A stretch of 64,000 nt of DNA from Desulfovibrio mangrovi (GTDB taxonomy: Bacteria > Desulfobacterota > Desulfovibrionia > Desulfovibrionales > Desulfovibrionaceae), in contig NZ_CP104208.1 of assembly GCF_026230175.1 (NCBI RefSeq), positions 3,162,001-3,226,000 on the forward strand. Direction: 5' to 3'. Under the pieces are notes generated by a model. It searched no databases. It saw nothing but the letters and a program-made list of their open reading frames with translations, and had not been told where the DNA came from. Positions 17,801 to 25,420 of the stretch are shown piece after piece. The stretch's first letter is position 1, and each line of letters begins with the position of its first letter. The position numbers were made by a program, and so were the translations under genes.

Positions 17801-18021
17801 CGCATGTCGAGGGGGTGCGGGTGTTGGAAAAGGCCCGCAGGAGCGATATGACCAATACTGCCGTGGTCCGTTCGCTGCACGATCTGTATTGCAAGGCGGC
17901 CGAGCCGGTTCGGGCGGCAAGGGTCGTCCGGGAGATGCGGCAGGCCCTGACCGACGAGGGGTACTCCAGAACCGAGATAGACGAAATCATGGATGCGTTC
18001 TGGAGCGTTCAAAAGCCCTAG
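14803..18021 (+). CDS. Giant STAND ATPase transcriptional regulator with SARP/BTAD tail
   Basis: 1072 aa, GTG start with AAGGGGA about 6 bases upstream. A P-loop (EARAGQGKTTFAL, Lys51) and Walker B (LLHFVFDDVHLL) lie in a MalT-like STAND NTPase of about 300 residues. Next comes an alpha-helical TPR-like region (about 350-800), and at about 822 an OmpR/SARP winged helix starts (VQSFGGFRIRCGEKVL, FTSAQRELLALLV, FLWPDRSREMARSAFDTLLSRTRKAL), followed by a BTAD helical domain to the end. Such proteins bind ATP and an inducer, oligomerise, and activate transcription. It converges with the AsnB-like gene and has no partner on its own strand, so the target cannot be read from context; the AsnB/acyltransferase pair is one candidate. 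Confidence 0.85.
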   Translation: MSALVGFHAKTVQPAVDMELLLPRHALLESVMPTRGKGGRLLVEARAGQGKTTFALQYLQAVGGRSLWYQCGTEDADLVCMVAALVEGLRRTLPGFACPDVEGGLKEGGAGFDDLSWVARALVAGVERTRAGLLHFVFDDVHLLEGAPQALVLLRELLFAAGQSIGIVFLSRRPCMLDGVPLFPQGVVEHVRNARLAFTLPETAELLTGILAAPATASTLSRLHAMTEGWPMGIVMSREMLSAGGELAEDIPHGMEDDLACHLHEAYLESLSVQEREVLLRLALLNSVTEGKADIAAPGMHAMQTLGKLTQFGGFVRKSGDRYGFHHLFRSCLSSMAWNVLGENVCKGVLVRVAEWCAANGEEEEAFEYLVEAGDVRGAAKLLGRYGLSLVENNRLATLGKALERLSPDVVEADPWLSCYQGITLLNVAPDTAMEILGRALAMFEARNDHVGELHVIVHQILYQLVVSGYDSRAPEYVRHAEEILASMSDLPAHFVFHIEKALVTWRIFYLEEQESVREKLDHIFQYARMNDLHNAITETAMMNCIRLSLCSKFSTACDVLETAYDMLPSPRLSVFLRAAVHLTLINLHAMTGDRFNYARTRCYLDAPGIREVAEKTSLGAFRELFDIDSALAEGNLSLAAERVSRLEGGLANGNAHLLSQCLHYKALVLSLAGDREGVATAAEACLLQRSLVPRPYFVRLSRMFLGGAFAQVGDVQQAEELLCGVIEEYVRIGETHCRSAALFHLAALRLRIGSGDALETVRQAVVCLKDAGHEHFFSWLPQVDEAVLSAAVVNGIEPDFCYKLGVRRLDKALLADGRVLPVLCVQSFGGFRIRCGEKVLEDGDFTSAQRELLALLVVSGGSVSQERVQEFLWPDRSREMARSAFDTLLSRTRKALADGFGKDLSREYLVLQKGVLALRHARLDTVAYDEALLQGDRLYVEGRRWQAGCAYALAEHLWAGELFPAVQGPDVLHEQRELGTARFVAMAPRLSELLVHEGAHVEGVRVLEKARRSDMTNTAVVRSLHDLYCKAAEPVRAARVVREMRQALTDEGYSRTEIDEIMDAFWSVQKP

Positions 18022-18025
18022 GTAG

Positions 18026-18041
18026 CGGGGCGTCCGCCCCG
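18026..18041 (+). terminator. GC hairpin between convergent genes
   Basis: CGGGGCG-TC-CGCCCCG begins 5 bases after the stop of the giant regulator. A second partial repeat, CCCCGGAATCGGGG, lies about 35 bases on. There is no T-tract; a weak terminator or processing element is the best guess. The remainder of 18042-18182 shows nothing else. Confidence 0.35.
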
Positions 18042-18182
18042 AATTTCCAGAGTCAGCCGAAAGCTCTGTGCTCCCCGGAATCGGGGCGGGAGCTGCTTGT
18101 GGGCGTAATGCATCCGTCATGCCCCCGTTGAGCACGTCGACGGCGGGCAGCTGACATGGAGCCCAAGGCAATGTGGGCGAAC

Positions 18183-19970
18183 TCATGCCCCCAGTATGCC
18201 CTCCGGAGTGTCTCCATATTTCCACAGCCAGTTCTCTATCTTCACTAGGTGCTGGTCGGCCATTGGCGGGACCATTTTTTGGAAACGCCAGTGGTTCCTG
18301 ATGTATGCAGGCAAAATGCGTTCGCCGCCTGCGTGCATGATGCATCTTGCGTTCGCCTGTCTCAGCCATTTTCCGGAGTAGATTTCCCTCTTGGCAGCCC
18401 TGCCGGATCGCAGGCTTTCTTTGAGCATGCCCGTCCAGAAGGGCGTGCGCGCTGCCTGATAATCGGTCCCCATCCCCGCTTTTACCGGCGGTGTCGAGAG
18501 CTGCTGTGTGACCTCGGGAGGGAAGGGGGCTGAGGTGAAGGGTAATGAGAACATGCGAGGGTCGAGCAGCTCCATGACCTTGAGAAAGAGCAGGCCGCCG
18601 CGTCGGTACCGGGCCGGAATGCGCAGGAGCTGCCTGTGCAGGGAGGCAACTCCAAAGGGCGCTCGAAGCGGTTGCCAGAAGAATGTTATGGGGTTCAGCC
18701 ATTTCCCGCCGCCAAGGTGGTCGTGGTTCAAGAAGCAGCGGATGTTGTTGAGCAGGTAGTATTTGAGTGCCCTGTTCTCGTCCTCGCCATAGTCCCTGTT
18801 GTCGGTGATGGCGGAAAAGCTGCTTGCCGCACGTTCGCATATGTCAGGCGAGAAGAATGTGCGGAATGTGGATAGCCTGTCCCTTTCAATGGCCGCGAAG
18901 TCGGGGAGCAGCCCCCTGAGATAGCCGGAGAAGTGGCCGTGGATGCCGTACTCCAGGCGGAGTGGCCGCAAGGATTCGTAGAGGTCCGTCTGTTCTTCGG
19001 GCAGGGTCTTCAGTGCAGAGGGGGACTGCGGTACCGAGTGCTTCAGGCCGAAGGTGTCGGCGATCTGCGTTGCTATGAGGACGTCACGATCCTTATTTGC
19101 CGTAAGGTGTGGACTGCATATGGTCACCCAATCCATGGATTGCCTGACGGAGTCCGGCAGGCACGCCATGATGAGGCGGCTGTCGTACCCCCCGGTAATG
19201 GGCATGGCTGGCACCTTATTGTCCAGCAGAAACGCGGCCAGCGTCTTCTGCATCAGCGAGCCGACAGCCTCTGCGGCGGCCTCAAGAGACAGGGAATGGT
19301 CAATGGCATAATTCCAGTCGTCATAGCAGGCGTATGAAATCTCCGGGGCATCGTTTCCGGCGTAGATTGTCACATCGGCGGCAGGCGGCAGACTCCTGAG
19401 GTCAAGCAAGGGGGTTCGGCCCTCGCAACCGAATCCGTACAGGGCCCACTCCGCAAGGAACTGGATGTCGAGCGTGCGGGGAAACCCGAGCTCAAGGAGT
19501 ACCTGATACTCTGTGGCAAAGGCTGTCCACCCGGGGGCCTTCATCATGTAGAGCGGGTATAGTCCGAGAGCATCATTGATAATGCGCATGGTGCGGGATT
19601 GGTGGCAGTAGCGAACTATGCAGAAGTGCCCGTCCAGAGAACGTAGCCGCACATTGCCGTCGTCAGCAAACAGGCTGTGCAGAAAATTCTTTCCCCGTGC
19701 TGAGTCCAGACGGTCAGGAACCGGCTCTGAGAAGGGGGCAGCAAAGAATTCTCCGCCAACAAGATAGGTGTATCCGTTCTGCTCATCCGTTATCAGGCAG
19801 CGAACGTCTTCCGGAGAAAAGCCCCCCAGAAGGGCGTGGTGTGGCGTGCATATCTGCAGCTCCCGCGCGCCGTTCAGGGAGGCTGCGCGGAGCATGTCCG
19901 GGATAGGGGGGCGAGACGCTGTTTCCCTTTCTTGCTGCCCGGTAAAGAGTATGCCGAAAATCATGGTCAT
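18183..19970 (-). CDS. AsnB-like asparagine synthetase homologue lacking glutaminase Cys
   Basis: 595 aa, close to the usual length of class B asparagine synthetases. The N-terminal Ntn domain is recognisable (SLDGHFCIVRYCHQSRTMRIINDALGLYPLYM), but the protein starts MTMIFGILF: there is no Cys after the initiator Met, so glutamine hydrolysis should be impossible. The synthetase half keeps the ATP-pyrophosphatase loop PITGGYDSRL near residue 262. Homologues of this type occur in exopolysaccharide, lasso-peptide and antibiotic loci and amidate carboxylates by other routes. It is co-directional with the DUF1624 acyltransferase 50 bases upstream. Function: ATP-dependent amide or ester-type activation of an unknown substrate (inference). 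Confidence 0.75.
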   Translation of the reverse strand: MTMIFGILFTGQQERETASRPPIPDMLRAASLNGARELQICTPHHALLGGFSPEDVRCLITDEQNGYTYLVGGEFFAAPFSEPVPDRLDSARGKNFLHSLFADDGNVRLRSLDGHFCIVRYCHQSRTMRIINDALGLYPLYMMKAPGWTAFATEYQVLLELGFPRTLDIQFLAEWALYGFGCEGRTPLLDLRSLPPAADVTIYAGNDAPEISYACYDDWNYAIDHSLSLEAAAEAVGSLMQKTLAAFLLDNKVPAMPITGGYDSRLIMACLPDSVRQSMDWVTICSPHLTANKDRDVLIATQIADTFGLKHSVPQSPSALKTLPEEQTDLYESLRPLRLEYGIHGHFSGYLRGLLPDFAAIERDRLSTFRTFFSPDICERAASSFSAITDNRDYGEDENRALKYYLLNNIRCFLNHDHLGGGKWLNPITFFWQPLRAPFGVASLHRQLLRIPARYRRGGLLFLKVMELLDPRMFSLPFTSAPFPPEVTQQLSTPPVKAGMGTDYQAARTPFWTGMLKESLRSGRAAKREIYSGKWLRQANARCIMHAGGERILPAYIRNHWRFQKMVPPMADQHLVKIENWLWKYGDTPEGILGA

Positions 19971-20020
19971 CGCGTTCCGTACCTGTCTGCACTTGTCTGT
20001 CGGGCAAGACTCGAAAGCAC

Positions 20021-21118
20021 TTAGCGTATTCCTTTCACACGGATGAACAGCAGGGCTGCGGGGAACATGCAGGCTGTCGTGAACGCGGCGAGAATGTAGA
20101 CCGTATACAAGGGAAAGAAGCCCTCAGGCGTTGTCGATAGAAACGGCATGGCAGAGAATACGGAAGGGTACCAGTTGATGGCATTCCTCAACAGTTGCAG
20201 GAAGATGAGGTGAGCCATGTAAATGACAAGGGGAGCTTTGCCGAGGCAGGTAAAAAGCCGGAGTGCCGTGTCGGCTGCACTGCCGCTGTGTTCATGTATC
20301 CGTTCAACAGTGATGTACAGAAGGAGATTCATGCCGGTTGTGAGAAGCAGAAAATCCGGATGCGGGGGGTACTTGTGAACATTGAGAAAGCCCATCCATG
20401 AATTATCGGCTGCCGATGCCCAGCGAATTGCGGCGAACAGGATAAGGAAAAGCAGTCCGGTCGTCCCCATGATCTTTTTCCGGAAACCGGGAGGGGCGTT
20501 GAGAAGCGCAGGGGCCGCAATATAGCCTGTCCACATGATCCCGAACCACGGCAGGATGGGGTAGGTGGTGTGAAATTGCATGCCGTTGGGCAAACTGAAG
20601 GTGCCGGGGGTGCACAGAAGGGCGTTCAGCAGTTCGATAGGGGTGTCCACCATTCCCGTTATGGGAGGGAGAGCGTAGGGGGAAAGGATGCAGCACAAGG
20701 CCGCCGGGAGCGCAATCCTTCGCGGAACGGCAAGACAGCCGGCGAGCAGTATCATGGACCACCCGATAGCCCAGATGACCTGCAGATACGTCATGGAAAA
20801 GTCCATGTGGTAGTTCCAGCAGAACTTCACCAGTGTCAGTTCCAGAAGGGCGATCATGATTCCCCGGCGCAGCAGGAAGGGCCGGGTCCGCTGTTCTCCA
20901 TGGCGCTGCCCGTACAGGTGGATGCTGACACCGGCCAGAAGGATAAAGGCCACTGCCGCAATATGGGTAATCCAGCGCGTGGCGAACAGGGCGGGCGTAG
21001 TATGCTGCAGGTCGGTTGGAGAGAACGCCGAGGTGCTGAAAAAGAAACGCGTATGATCCAGAATCATCAGGGTGATGGCGATGCCTCTGACGGTATCAAT
21101 GGCTGGAAGACGTTTCAT
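20021..21118 (-). CDS. DUF1624/HGSNAT-like membrane acyltransferase
   Basis: 365 aa, about ten membrane helices. The N-terminus RLPAIDTVRGIAITLMILDHTRFF contains the conserved D-x-x-R-G and the DH pair of the heparan-alpha-glucosaminide N-acetyltransferase/acyltransferase-3 clan, in which the His is proposed to carry the acyl group across the membrane. APLVIYMAHLIFLQLLR near the C-terminus is another conserved His region. It probably O- or N-acylates a sugar of a surface glycan at the inner membrane. It heads a two-gene minus-strand unit with the AsnB-like gene. The specific acceptor is unknown. Confidence 0.75.
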   Translation of the reverse strand: MKRLPAIDTVRGIAITLMILDHTRFFFSTSAFSPTDLQHTTPALFATRWITHIAAVAFILLAGVSIHLYGQRHGEQRTRPFLLRRGIMIALLELTLVKFCWNYHMDFSMTYLQVIWAIGWSMILLAGCLAVPRRIALPAALCCILSPYALPPITGMVDTPIELLNALLCTPGTFSLPNGMQFHTTYPILPWFGIMWTGYIAAPALLNAPPGFRKKIMGTTGLLFLILFAAIRWASAADNSWMGFLNVHKYPPHPDFLLLTTGMNLLLYITVERIHEHSGSAADTALRLFTCLGKAPLVIYMAHLIFLQLLRNAINWYPSVFSAMPFLSTTPEGFFPLYTVYILAAFTTACMFPAALLFIRVKGIR

Positions 21119-21622
21119 GGTTGTTTCGTGGGGTTTGCGGTTTTGCTTTTGTGTAACGGGTTGCGGGCGATATCGGTATTACCGGGGGCAGTCCTGCGGG
21201 TGGGCGTAAGATCTGGAAGATTTGCACCCGGAATCGGTACAGGCGGTAGGTGAGCTGTCCTTAGTTTTTTATTGCATCTGCACCGGCAGGACTTGTCTTG
21301 GCGATTTCTGGTGCTACTATTTTATAGATAGGATTCAGGATGATTTTACAACAGCAGTGTCATCCTCATGTAGTGTGTCGAATGAAAAAACCTTTTGATA
21401 TTGGTGTGTTTCGTTTTTGAGCATGTGGCGCGTAATGTACAGGCGGTTGTACTTCGGTCCGGTACCAGCATTTCATCCTCGTTCTGCGTTCACCCTATTG
21501 GAATATGGCAGGAAGCAACGTGCCATTATAATTCCCTCCCGGGCGTATCCTTACCTTGGGGAGTGTAGTACTCTCATGGTGTCAATGTATGCGGTGAGGG
21601 GGGGACCACAGGAGGTCGCGCC
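21119..21622. other. 504-bp intergenic region between acyltransferase and PilZ genes
   Basis: No convincing gene. Short plus-strand frames here (for example around 21417) have poor composition. A possible plus-strand promoter is TTGTCT (21293-21298), 16-bp spacer, TACTAT (21315-21320), which would give the PilZ gene a leader of about 300 bases. AGGAGG lies just before the PilZ start. Confidence 0.4.
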
Positions 21623-21970
21623 ATGGAAGAAAGAAGATCGTATCCGCGTTATGATCTCGGGCAGCAATACTATTGTGAGCTGATAAATGCTCAGGGCGAT
21701 AGTTATTACGGGCGGTTGGACGACATAAGCCAGTACGGAGCCCGAATCGTATTCTCAAAGGATTTCTATCCGAATGAGGTGAAGGCCGGCGACAAGGTTT
21801 ACATCTACGGGTACAAATCCGACGCCTCGCCGGATGGAGGCAAAATGGCTGCTACAGCAGTATGGACCGACAAGCAGTGTTATGGCATTCAGTTCTACAC
21901 CTCGGTGTATGGTTCTGCAGAAAGCTTGATGTCCATGTATCCCGATGCCGTTCCCCAATTCTATTCCTAG
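21623..21970 (+). CDS. PilZ-domain protein (c-di-GMP binding)
   Basis: 115 aa, a single PilZ domain. The N-terminal RRSYPRYDL supplies the R-x-x-x-R c-di-GMP motif and DDISQYGARIVF the D/N-x-S-x-x-G motif; the remainder is beta-rich (KVYIYGYK, AATAVWTDKQCYGIQFY). It should bind cyclic di-GMP and relay it to an unknown partner, commonly exopolysaccharide or motility machinery. An AGGAGG site precedes the ATG, and a terminator follows at once, so it is monocistronic. Confidence 0.85.
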   Translation: MEERRSYPRYDLGQQYYCELINAQGDSYYGRLDDISQYGARIVFSKDFYPNEVKAGDKVYIYGYKSDASPDGGKMAATAVWTDKQCYGIQFYTSVYGSAESLMSMYPDAVPQFYS

Positions 21971-21983
21971 ATGAGACTGGCTA

Positions 21984-22020
21984 CACGCCCCCTGCCGCAA
22001 GGCCAGGGGCGTTTTGTTTT
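21984..22020 (+). terminator. Terminator after PilZ gene
   Basis: ACGCCCCCTG ... CAGGGGCGT stem with one bulged C, followed by TTTTGTTTT, 14 bases after the stop codon. Confidence 0.8.
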
Positions 22021-22152
22021 GGTTCACTGCAGGGGTGCTTAACCTTGCATGCGGGCCGTGGATAGCCTTGCTGCTTGCGTTGCAGGTGGTGTAGGCTCGG
22101 GCCTGAACAGGATGTGTTACGGGCTGTTGCGGTGCCATGAAAGGAGGTTGCA

Positions 22153-22965
22153 ATGCATGTGTTGAACTCACAGACAAGCCACAGGGTGCTCTACCTTTCA
22201 CACGGTGCGGGCCCCATGCCCCTGCTCGGCGATGAAGGGCATGCCGGTATGATAGATACCCTGCAGGGCATCGCCCGTTCCATGCCGCGTCCGGAAGCTA
22301 TTGTGCTGATAAGTGCCCACTGGGAAGAGGCTCGGCCCACGGTCACGTCCGGCGTGGACCTGCCGCTTATCTACGATTATTACGGGTTTCCTGAAGAAGC
22401 CTACAATATCGCCTACCCCGCCCCTGCGGCCCCGGATGTGGCGCAGGAGGCGTTTGACTGCCTGCATGCAGAGGGCGTCGCGCCTGTGTCGGATGCGGAG
22501 CGCGGCTACGACCACGGCATGTTTGTGCCGTTGAAGATCATGTATCCCGAGGCGGATATTCCCTGCATCCAGATTTCGCTGGTGAAGGGGCTGAACCCCG
22601 ACGTGCATCTCCGCATGGGCAAGGCTCTGGCGGGGATGAAGCGGCCGGGGCTGCTGTTTATCGGTTCCGGCTTTTCCTTCCATAACATGCGTGCCTTCTT
22701 CATGCCGGATACGCCGGAAAGGCGGGGCATGAACGAAGGCTTTGATAGCTGGCTGGCCGAAACCTGCTCGGGAGAGGTTCTGACGGCGGAAGAGCGCCTC
22801 GGCTGTCTGTCCGCATGGGAAACAGCGCCTCATGCCCGCTACTGTCATCCCAGAGAGGAGCACCTGCTGCCTTTGCATGTCTGCTGCGGCATTGCACAGG
22901 GGGCCTGCGCCAAGTCATTCAGTCTGGAGCTGCTGGGTAAGAAGACCAGCATGTTCTTGTGGTGA
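22153..22965 (+). CDS. DODA-type extradiol ring-cleavage dioxygenase family protein
   Basis: 270 aa. LYLSHGAGPMPLL near residue 17, VLISAHWEEARPTV near 55, GYDHGMFVPLKIMYPEAD near 118 and LLFIGSGFSFHNMRAF near 172 hold the His ligands of the LigB/DODA (YgiD) family, which bind Fe or Zn. YgiD members cleave DOPA-like catechols with oxygen; in an anaerobe the substrate and reaction are uncertain. An AGGAGG-like site (AAAGGAGG) precedes the ATG. The GNAT gene follows after 4 bases, so the two are co-transcribed. Confidence 0.82.
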   Translation: MHVLNSQTSHRVLYLSHGAGPMPLLGDEGHAGMIDTLQGIARSMPRPEAIVLISAHWEEARPTVTSGVDLPLIYDYYGFPEEAYNIAYPAPAAPDVAQEAFDCLHAEGVAPVSDAERGYDHGMFVPLKIMYPEADIPCIQISLVKGLNPDVHLRMGKALAGMKRPGLLFIGSGFSFHNMRAFFMPDTPERRGMNEGFDSWLAETCSGEVLTAEERLGCLSAWETAPHARYCHPREEHLLPLHVCCGIAQGACAKSFSLELLGKKTSMFLW

Positions 22966-22969
22966 TTGC

Positions 22970-23728
22970 ATGAGCGCATTGATGCAGAGCGGAGGACCAC
23001 CATCCCGGCGTTTGAAGCAGGCGTATCTGGCATCGCTGGAGGAGACGCAGGAGCTGCTGCTGGAGGAACTGGGGCGGGGTGGTCAGGTCTGGACCATGGG
23101 GGACTGGGCCTACGCGGTCGTCAGCGGTGGGACGTTGGTAGAATTCTACGTGTCCGATGAAAGGCAGCAGGATGCCGGATTGTTCTTCCGCAGGGTTATT
23201 GAGGCTGGTGGCGTCACAGAGGTGCTGTGTAAATCGTTCAACGCTCTTTTGCTGCAGACCTTGGGGAGCGCTGTTGCCCGGGCAGAAACCGTTGGCCTGC
23301 TGTTCCGACGCATTGCCGACGCGGCCTTTGTGTCCATGCGGAATCATGCCTTCCGGCAGGGGGCCGCGGCGGATGTTGATGCCATTTTCGTCTTCAACGA
23401 CGGCTTTTTCGCCGGATGTGAAGAAATAGCCAGATATGTCGAAGCGGGGCGTCTGTATGTGCTGGAGTCGCCGGAAGGAATGCTGGGGTGCGGCATCGTG
23501 ACCCCTGTGCTGCCGGACAGTCTCTGCATGGATATTGGCATGGTTGTGGCTCCGGTGCATCGCCGCAAGGGCTACGGAACACATATCGTTTCCTACCTCA
23601 AGGCCATGCTGCTGGAGCAGGGCTATCGTCCCCAGTGCGGATGCGATGCGGCCAATACGGCCTCGGCGCGGACGCTTGCCCGCGCCGGATTCGTCTGCGA
23701 GCATAGCTTGCTGCGCATTGCCTTGTAG
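22970..23728 (+). CDS. GNAT-family N-acetyltransferase
   Basis: 252 aa from the ATG at 22970, 4 bases after the dioxygenase stop; an in-frame ATG at 22832 would overlap the upstream gene. The C-terminal half is a GNAT fold: MDIGMVVAPVHRRKGYGTHIVSYL contains the acetyl-CoA pyrophosphate loop (R/Q-x-x-G-x-G/A pattern), followed by CDAANTASARTLARAGFV. The N-terminal 120 residues are less conserved and may be a second degenerate GNAT lobe. Substrate unknown. Confidence 0.8.
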   Translation: MSALMQSGGPPSRRLKQAYLASLEETQELLLEELGRGGQVWTMGDWAYAVVSGGTLVEFYVSDERQQDAGLFFRRVIEAGGVTEVLCKSFNALLLQTLGSAVARAETVGLLFRRIADAAFVSMRNHAFRQGAAADVDAIFVFNDGFFAGCEEIARYVEAGRLYVLESPEGMLGCGIVTPVLPDSLCMDIGMVVAPVHRRKGYGTHIVSYLKAMLLEQGYRPQCGCDAANTASARTLARAGFVCEHSLLRIAL

Positions 23729-23753
23729 CCCGTCTTGCCTGCATGAAACGTTG

Positions 23754-23802
23754 AAGGCTGTCCGGTTCTTCCCTGTTGCGGGAGAACCGGACAGCCTTTC
23801 TT
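23754..23802 (+). terminator. Terminator between GNAT and M20 genes
   Basis: A 16-bp perfect stem (AAGGCTGTCCGGTTCT and complement) with a 13-base loop, followed by TTTC-TT on the plus strand. The convergent M20 gene ends 20 bases away, so it may act in both directions. Confidence 0.88.
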
Positions 23803-23821
23803 GTCCCATGGGCGGAACGTT

Positions 23822-24970
23822 CTATTTCATGACTTCTTCGAGCAGCTCGGCAAAGAGCGAGGCGCCGGTCAGAATGACCTGATCGTTGAAGTCATACTTG
23901 CTGTTGTGGATTACCGGAGAGTCAACCCCGTTGCCTATCCAGACAAAACATCCCTTGGTGTTCTGCATGAAGAAGGCGTAATCCTCGCTGCCCATGGCAG
24001 GCAGCTCTTCTGTCAGCACGTTTTCGCGGCCTACGACGCGGGTAGCCGCAGCCACGGCCAGTTCCGGCATGGAATTGACCAGCGGGGGGTGCTTGCGATG
24101 GTAGGCGAACGTTGCCGTTACGCCGTAGATGGCCTCCAGTCCCGCGGCCAGCTGGCCGAGGGATTCTTCTATGCGGTCCTGCACGGCGGCGCAGGTGGTA
24201 CGCACGTTGCCGCGTACAACCACTTCATCGGGGATGATGTTGTAGGCGCTGCCGCCGTGCACCTGCGTGATGCTGATAACCGCCTTGTCGTGGGCGGAAA
24301 TCCTGCGGGCGATGACGGACTGGGCCCCCTTGATGAAGTCGGCCACGGCGGCAAAGGGTTCCACGCAGGCGTGGGGAACGGACGCGTGTCCGCTTCTGCC
24401 GCGAATGACCAGATCAAAGCGGTCTTCGGAAGCCATGGCGGTTCCGTGGTGCACCACGATCTGGTTCTCTGCGTATCCGGGCCAGTTGTGCATGCCGAAC
24501 ATGCAGTCGATGCGGTACTTATCGAACAGTCCGTCCTTGACCACTTCCAGCGCGCCGCCGAAGCCTTCTTCGCCGGACTGGAACAGCAGCAGAACGGTGC
24601 CGTCAAGGTCCCTGTGATCCGCAAGATAGCGGGCAAATGCCAGCATGGTGGCGGTGTGTCCGTCGTGTCCGCAGGCGTGCATGCGCCCCTTGGTGGCGGA
24701 CTGGTAGGGCAGGCCGGTTTCTTCCGTGGTCTCCAGCGCGTCCATGTCGGCGCGGAAGGCCACTGTCTTACCGGGGCCACGCCCTTCCACCTTCGCCAGC
24801 AGGGAGTTCACCCCTATATCTTCATAACCGATGCCGTAGCGGTCGAGCTGTTCTTTCACGAAGGCAACGGTTCTTACGGTCTCAAGGCCTATTTCGGGAC
24901 AGGAATGAAGGTGCTGACGCATACTCTTCAGTTCGTCGAAGCAGGCCGCAATCTCTGGCTTAACGGGCAT
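23822..24970 (-). CDS. M20-family amidohydrolase (hippurate/N-acyl amino acid hydrolase type)
   Basis: 382 aa. HLHSCPEIGLET near residue 20, AFRADMDALETTEETGLPY near 71, MHACGHDGHTATML near 97 and LLFQSGEEGFGGALE near 129 give the metal-binding His/Asp/Glu set of the di-metal M20D peptidases, with the dimerisation lid in the middle (GRSGHASVPHACVEP). These cytoplasmic enzymes release an amino acid from an N-acyl or amide conjugate. It is the last gene of an operon after the two DUF3100 membrane proteins, with an SD GGAGAGA overlapping the end of the upstream gene. The conjugate taken up is probably its substrate. Confidence 0.88.
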   Translation of the reverse strand: MPVKPEIAACFDELKSMRQHLHSCPEIGLETVRTVAFVKEQLDRYGIGYEDIGVNSLLAKVEGRGPGKTVAFRADMDALETTEETGLPYQSATKGRMHACGHDGHTATMLAFARYLADHRDLDGTVLLLFQSGEEGFGGALEVVKDGLFDKYRIDCMFGMHNWPGYAENQIVVHHGTAMASEDRFDLVIRGRSGHASVPHACVEPFAAVADFIKGAQSVIARRISAHDKAVISITQVHGGSAYNIIPDEVVVRGNVRTTCAAVQDRIEESLGQLAAGLEAIYGVTATFAYHRKHPPLVNSMPELAVAAATRVVGRENVLTEELPAMGSEDYAFFMQNTKGCFVWIGNGVDSPVIHNSKYDFNDQVILTGASLFAELLEEVMK

Positions 24971-25417
24971 CTAGATCTCTCCGAGGGACTTCAGCACCAC
25001 ATGGGCGATGGCGGCGGAACCTACATAGGTGCCCGCCATGACGAACAGGCTGACCACCACGATGCGCCAGCCGGTCTGCTTCAGCGCGGGCAGGTCCTTG
25101 CCGATGCCGACACCGGCGTAGGCCAGAATGGGGGTGGTGAGCGCAAGGAAGTTCACCTTGGAGACCCATGCGGCAAAGGTTTCACTGCCGGGAACGCCGG
25201 GCATGGTCACGACCATGCCGAAGGTGATGACATACAGAACGGTGGGCAGCTTGTAGACATAGGTGTTGGCAAGGATGCCCAGAATGCAGATGCCGAGCAG
25301 CACGGCCATGCCGGGCAGGGCCTCGGCGATGCCGAATCCCCAGCCGATGCGGTTGCCCACGAGGGTGATGGCGGCCACGATGAGAAGAACGATGGTGGAT
25401 TCCAGTATCTTGTTCAT
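24971..25417 (-). CDS. DUF3100-type carrier, small subunit
   Basis: 148 aa, four membrane helices (STIVLLIVAAITLVG, GMAVLLGICILGILA, VLYVITFGMVVTM, IVVVSLFVMAGTYVG). It is adjacent to the 265-aa DUF3100-like membrane protein and resembles half of a split transporter. The ribosome site GGAGG overlaps the stop of the upstream gene, so the two should be made in fixed ratio. The M20 amidohydrolase directly follows. Probably transports an amidated or acylated compound into the cell; direction and substrate unproven. Confidence 0.7.
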   Translation of the reverse strand: MNKILESTIVLLIVAAITLVGNRIGWGFGIAEALPGMAVLLGICILGILANTYVYKLPTVLYVITFGMVVTMPGVPGSETFAAWVSKVNFLALTTPILAYAGVGIGKDLPALKQTGWRIVVVSLFVMAGTYVGSAAIAHVVLKSLGEI

Positions 25418-25420
25418 GTG

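Noticed and set aside
21417-21683. 88-aa plus-strand ORF before the PilZ gene
   Set aside because: Poor composition, overlaps the PilZ start out of frame, no homology features.
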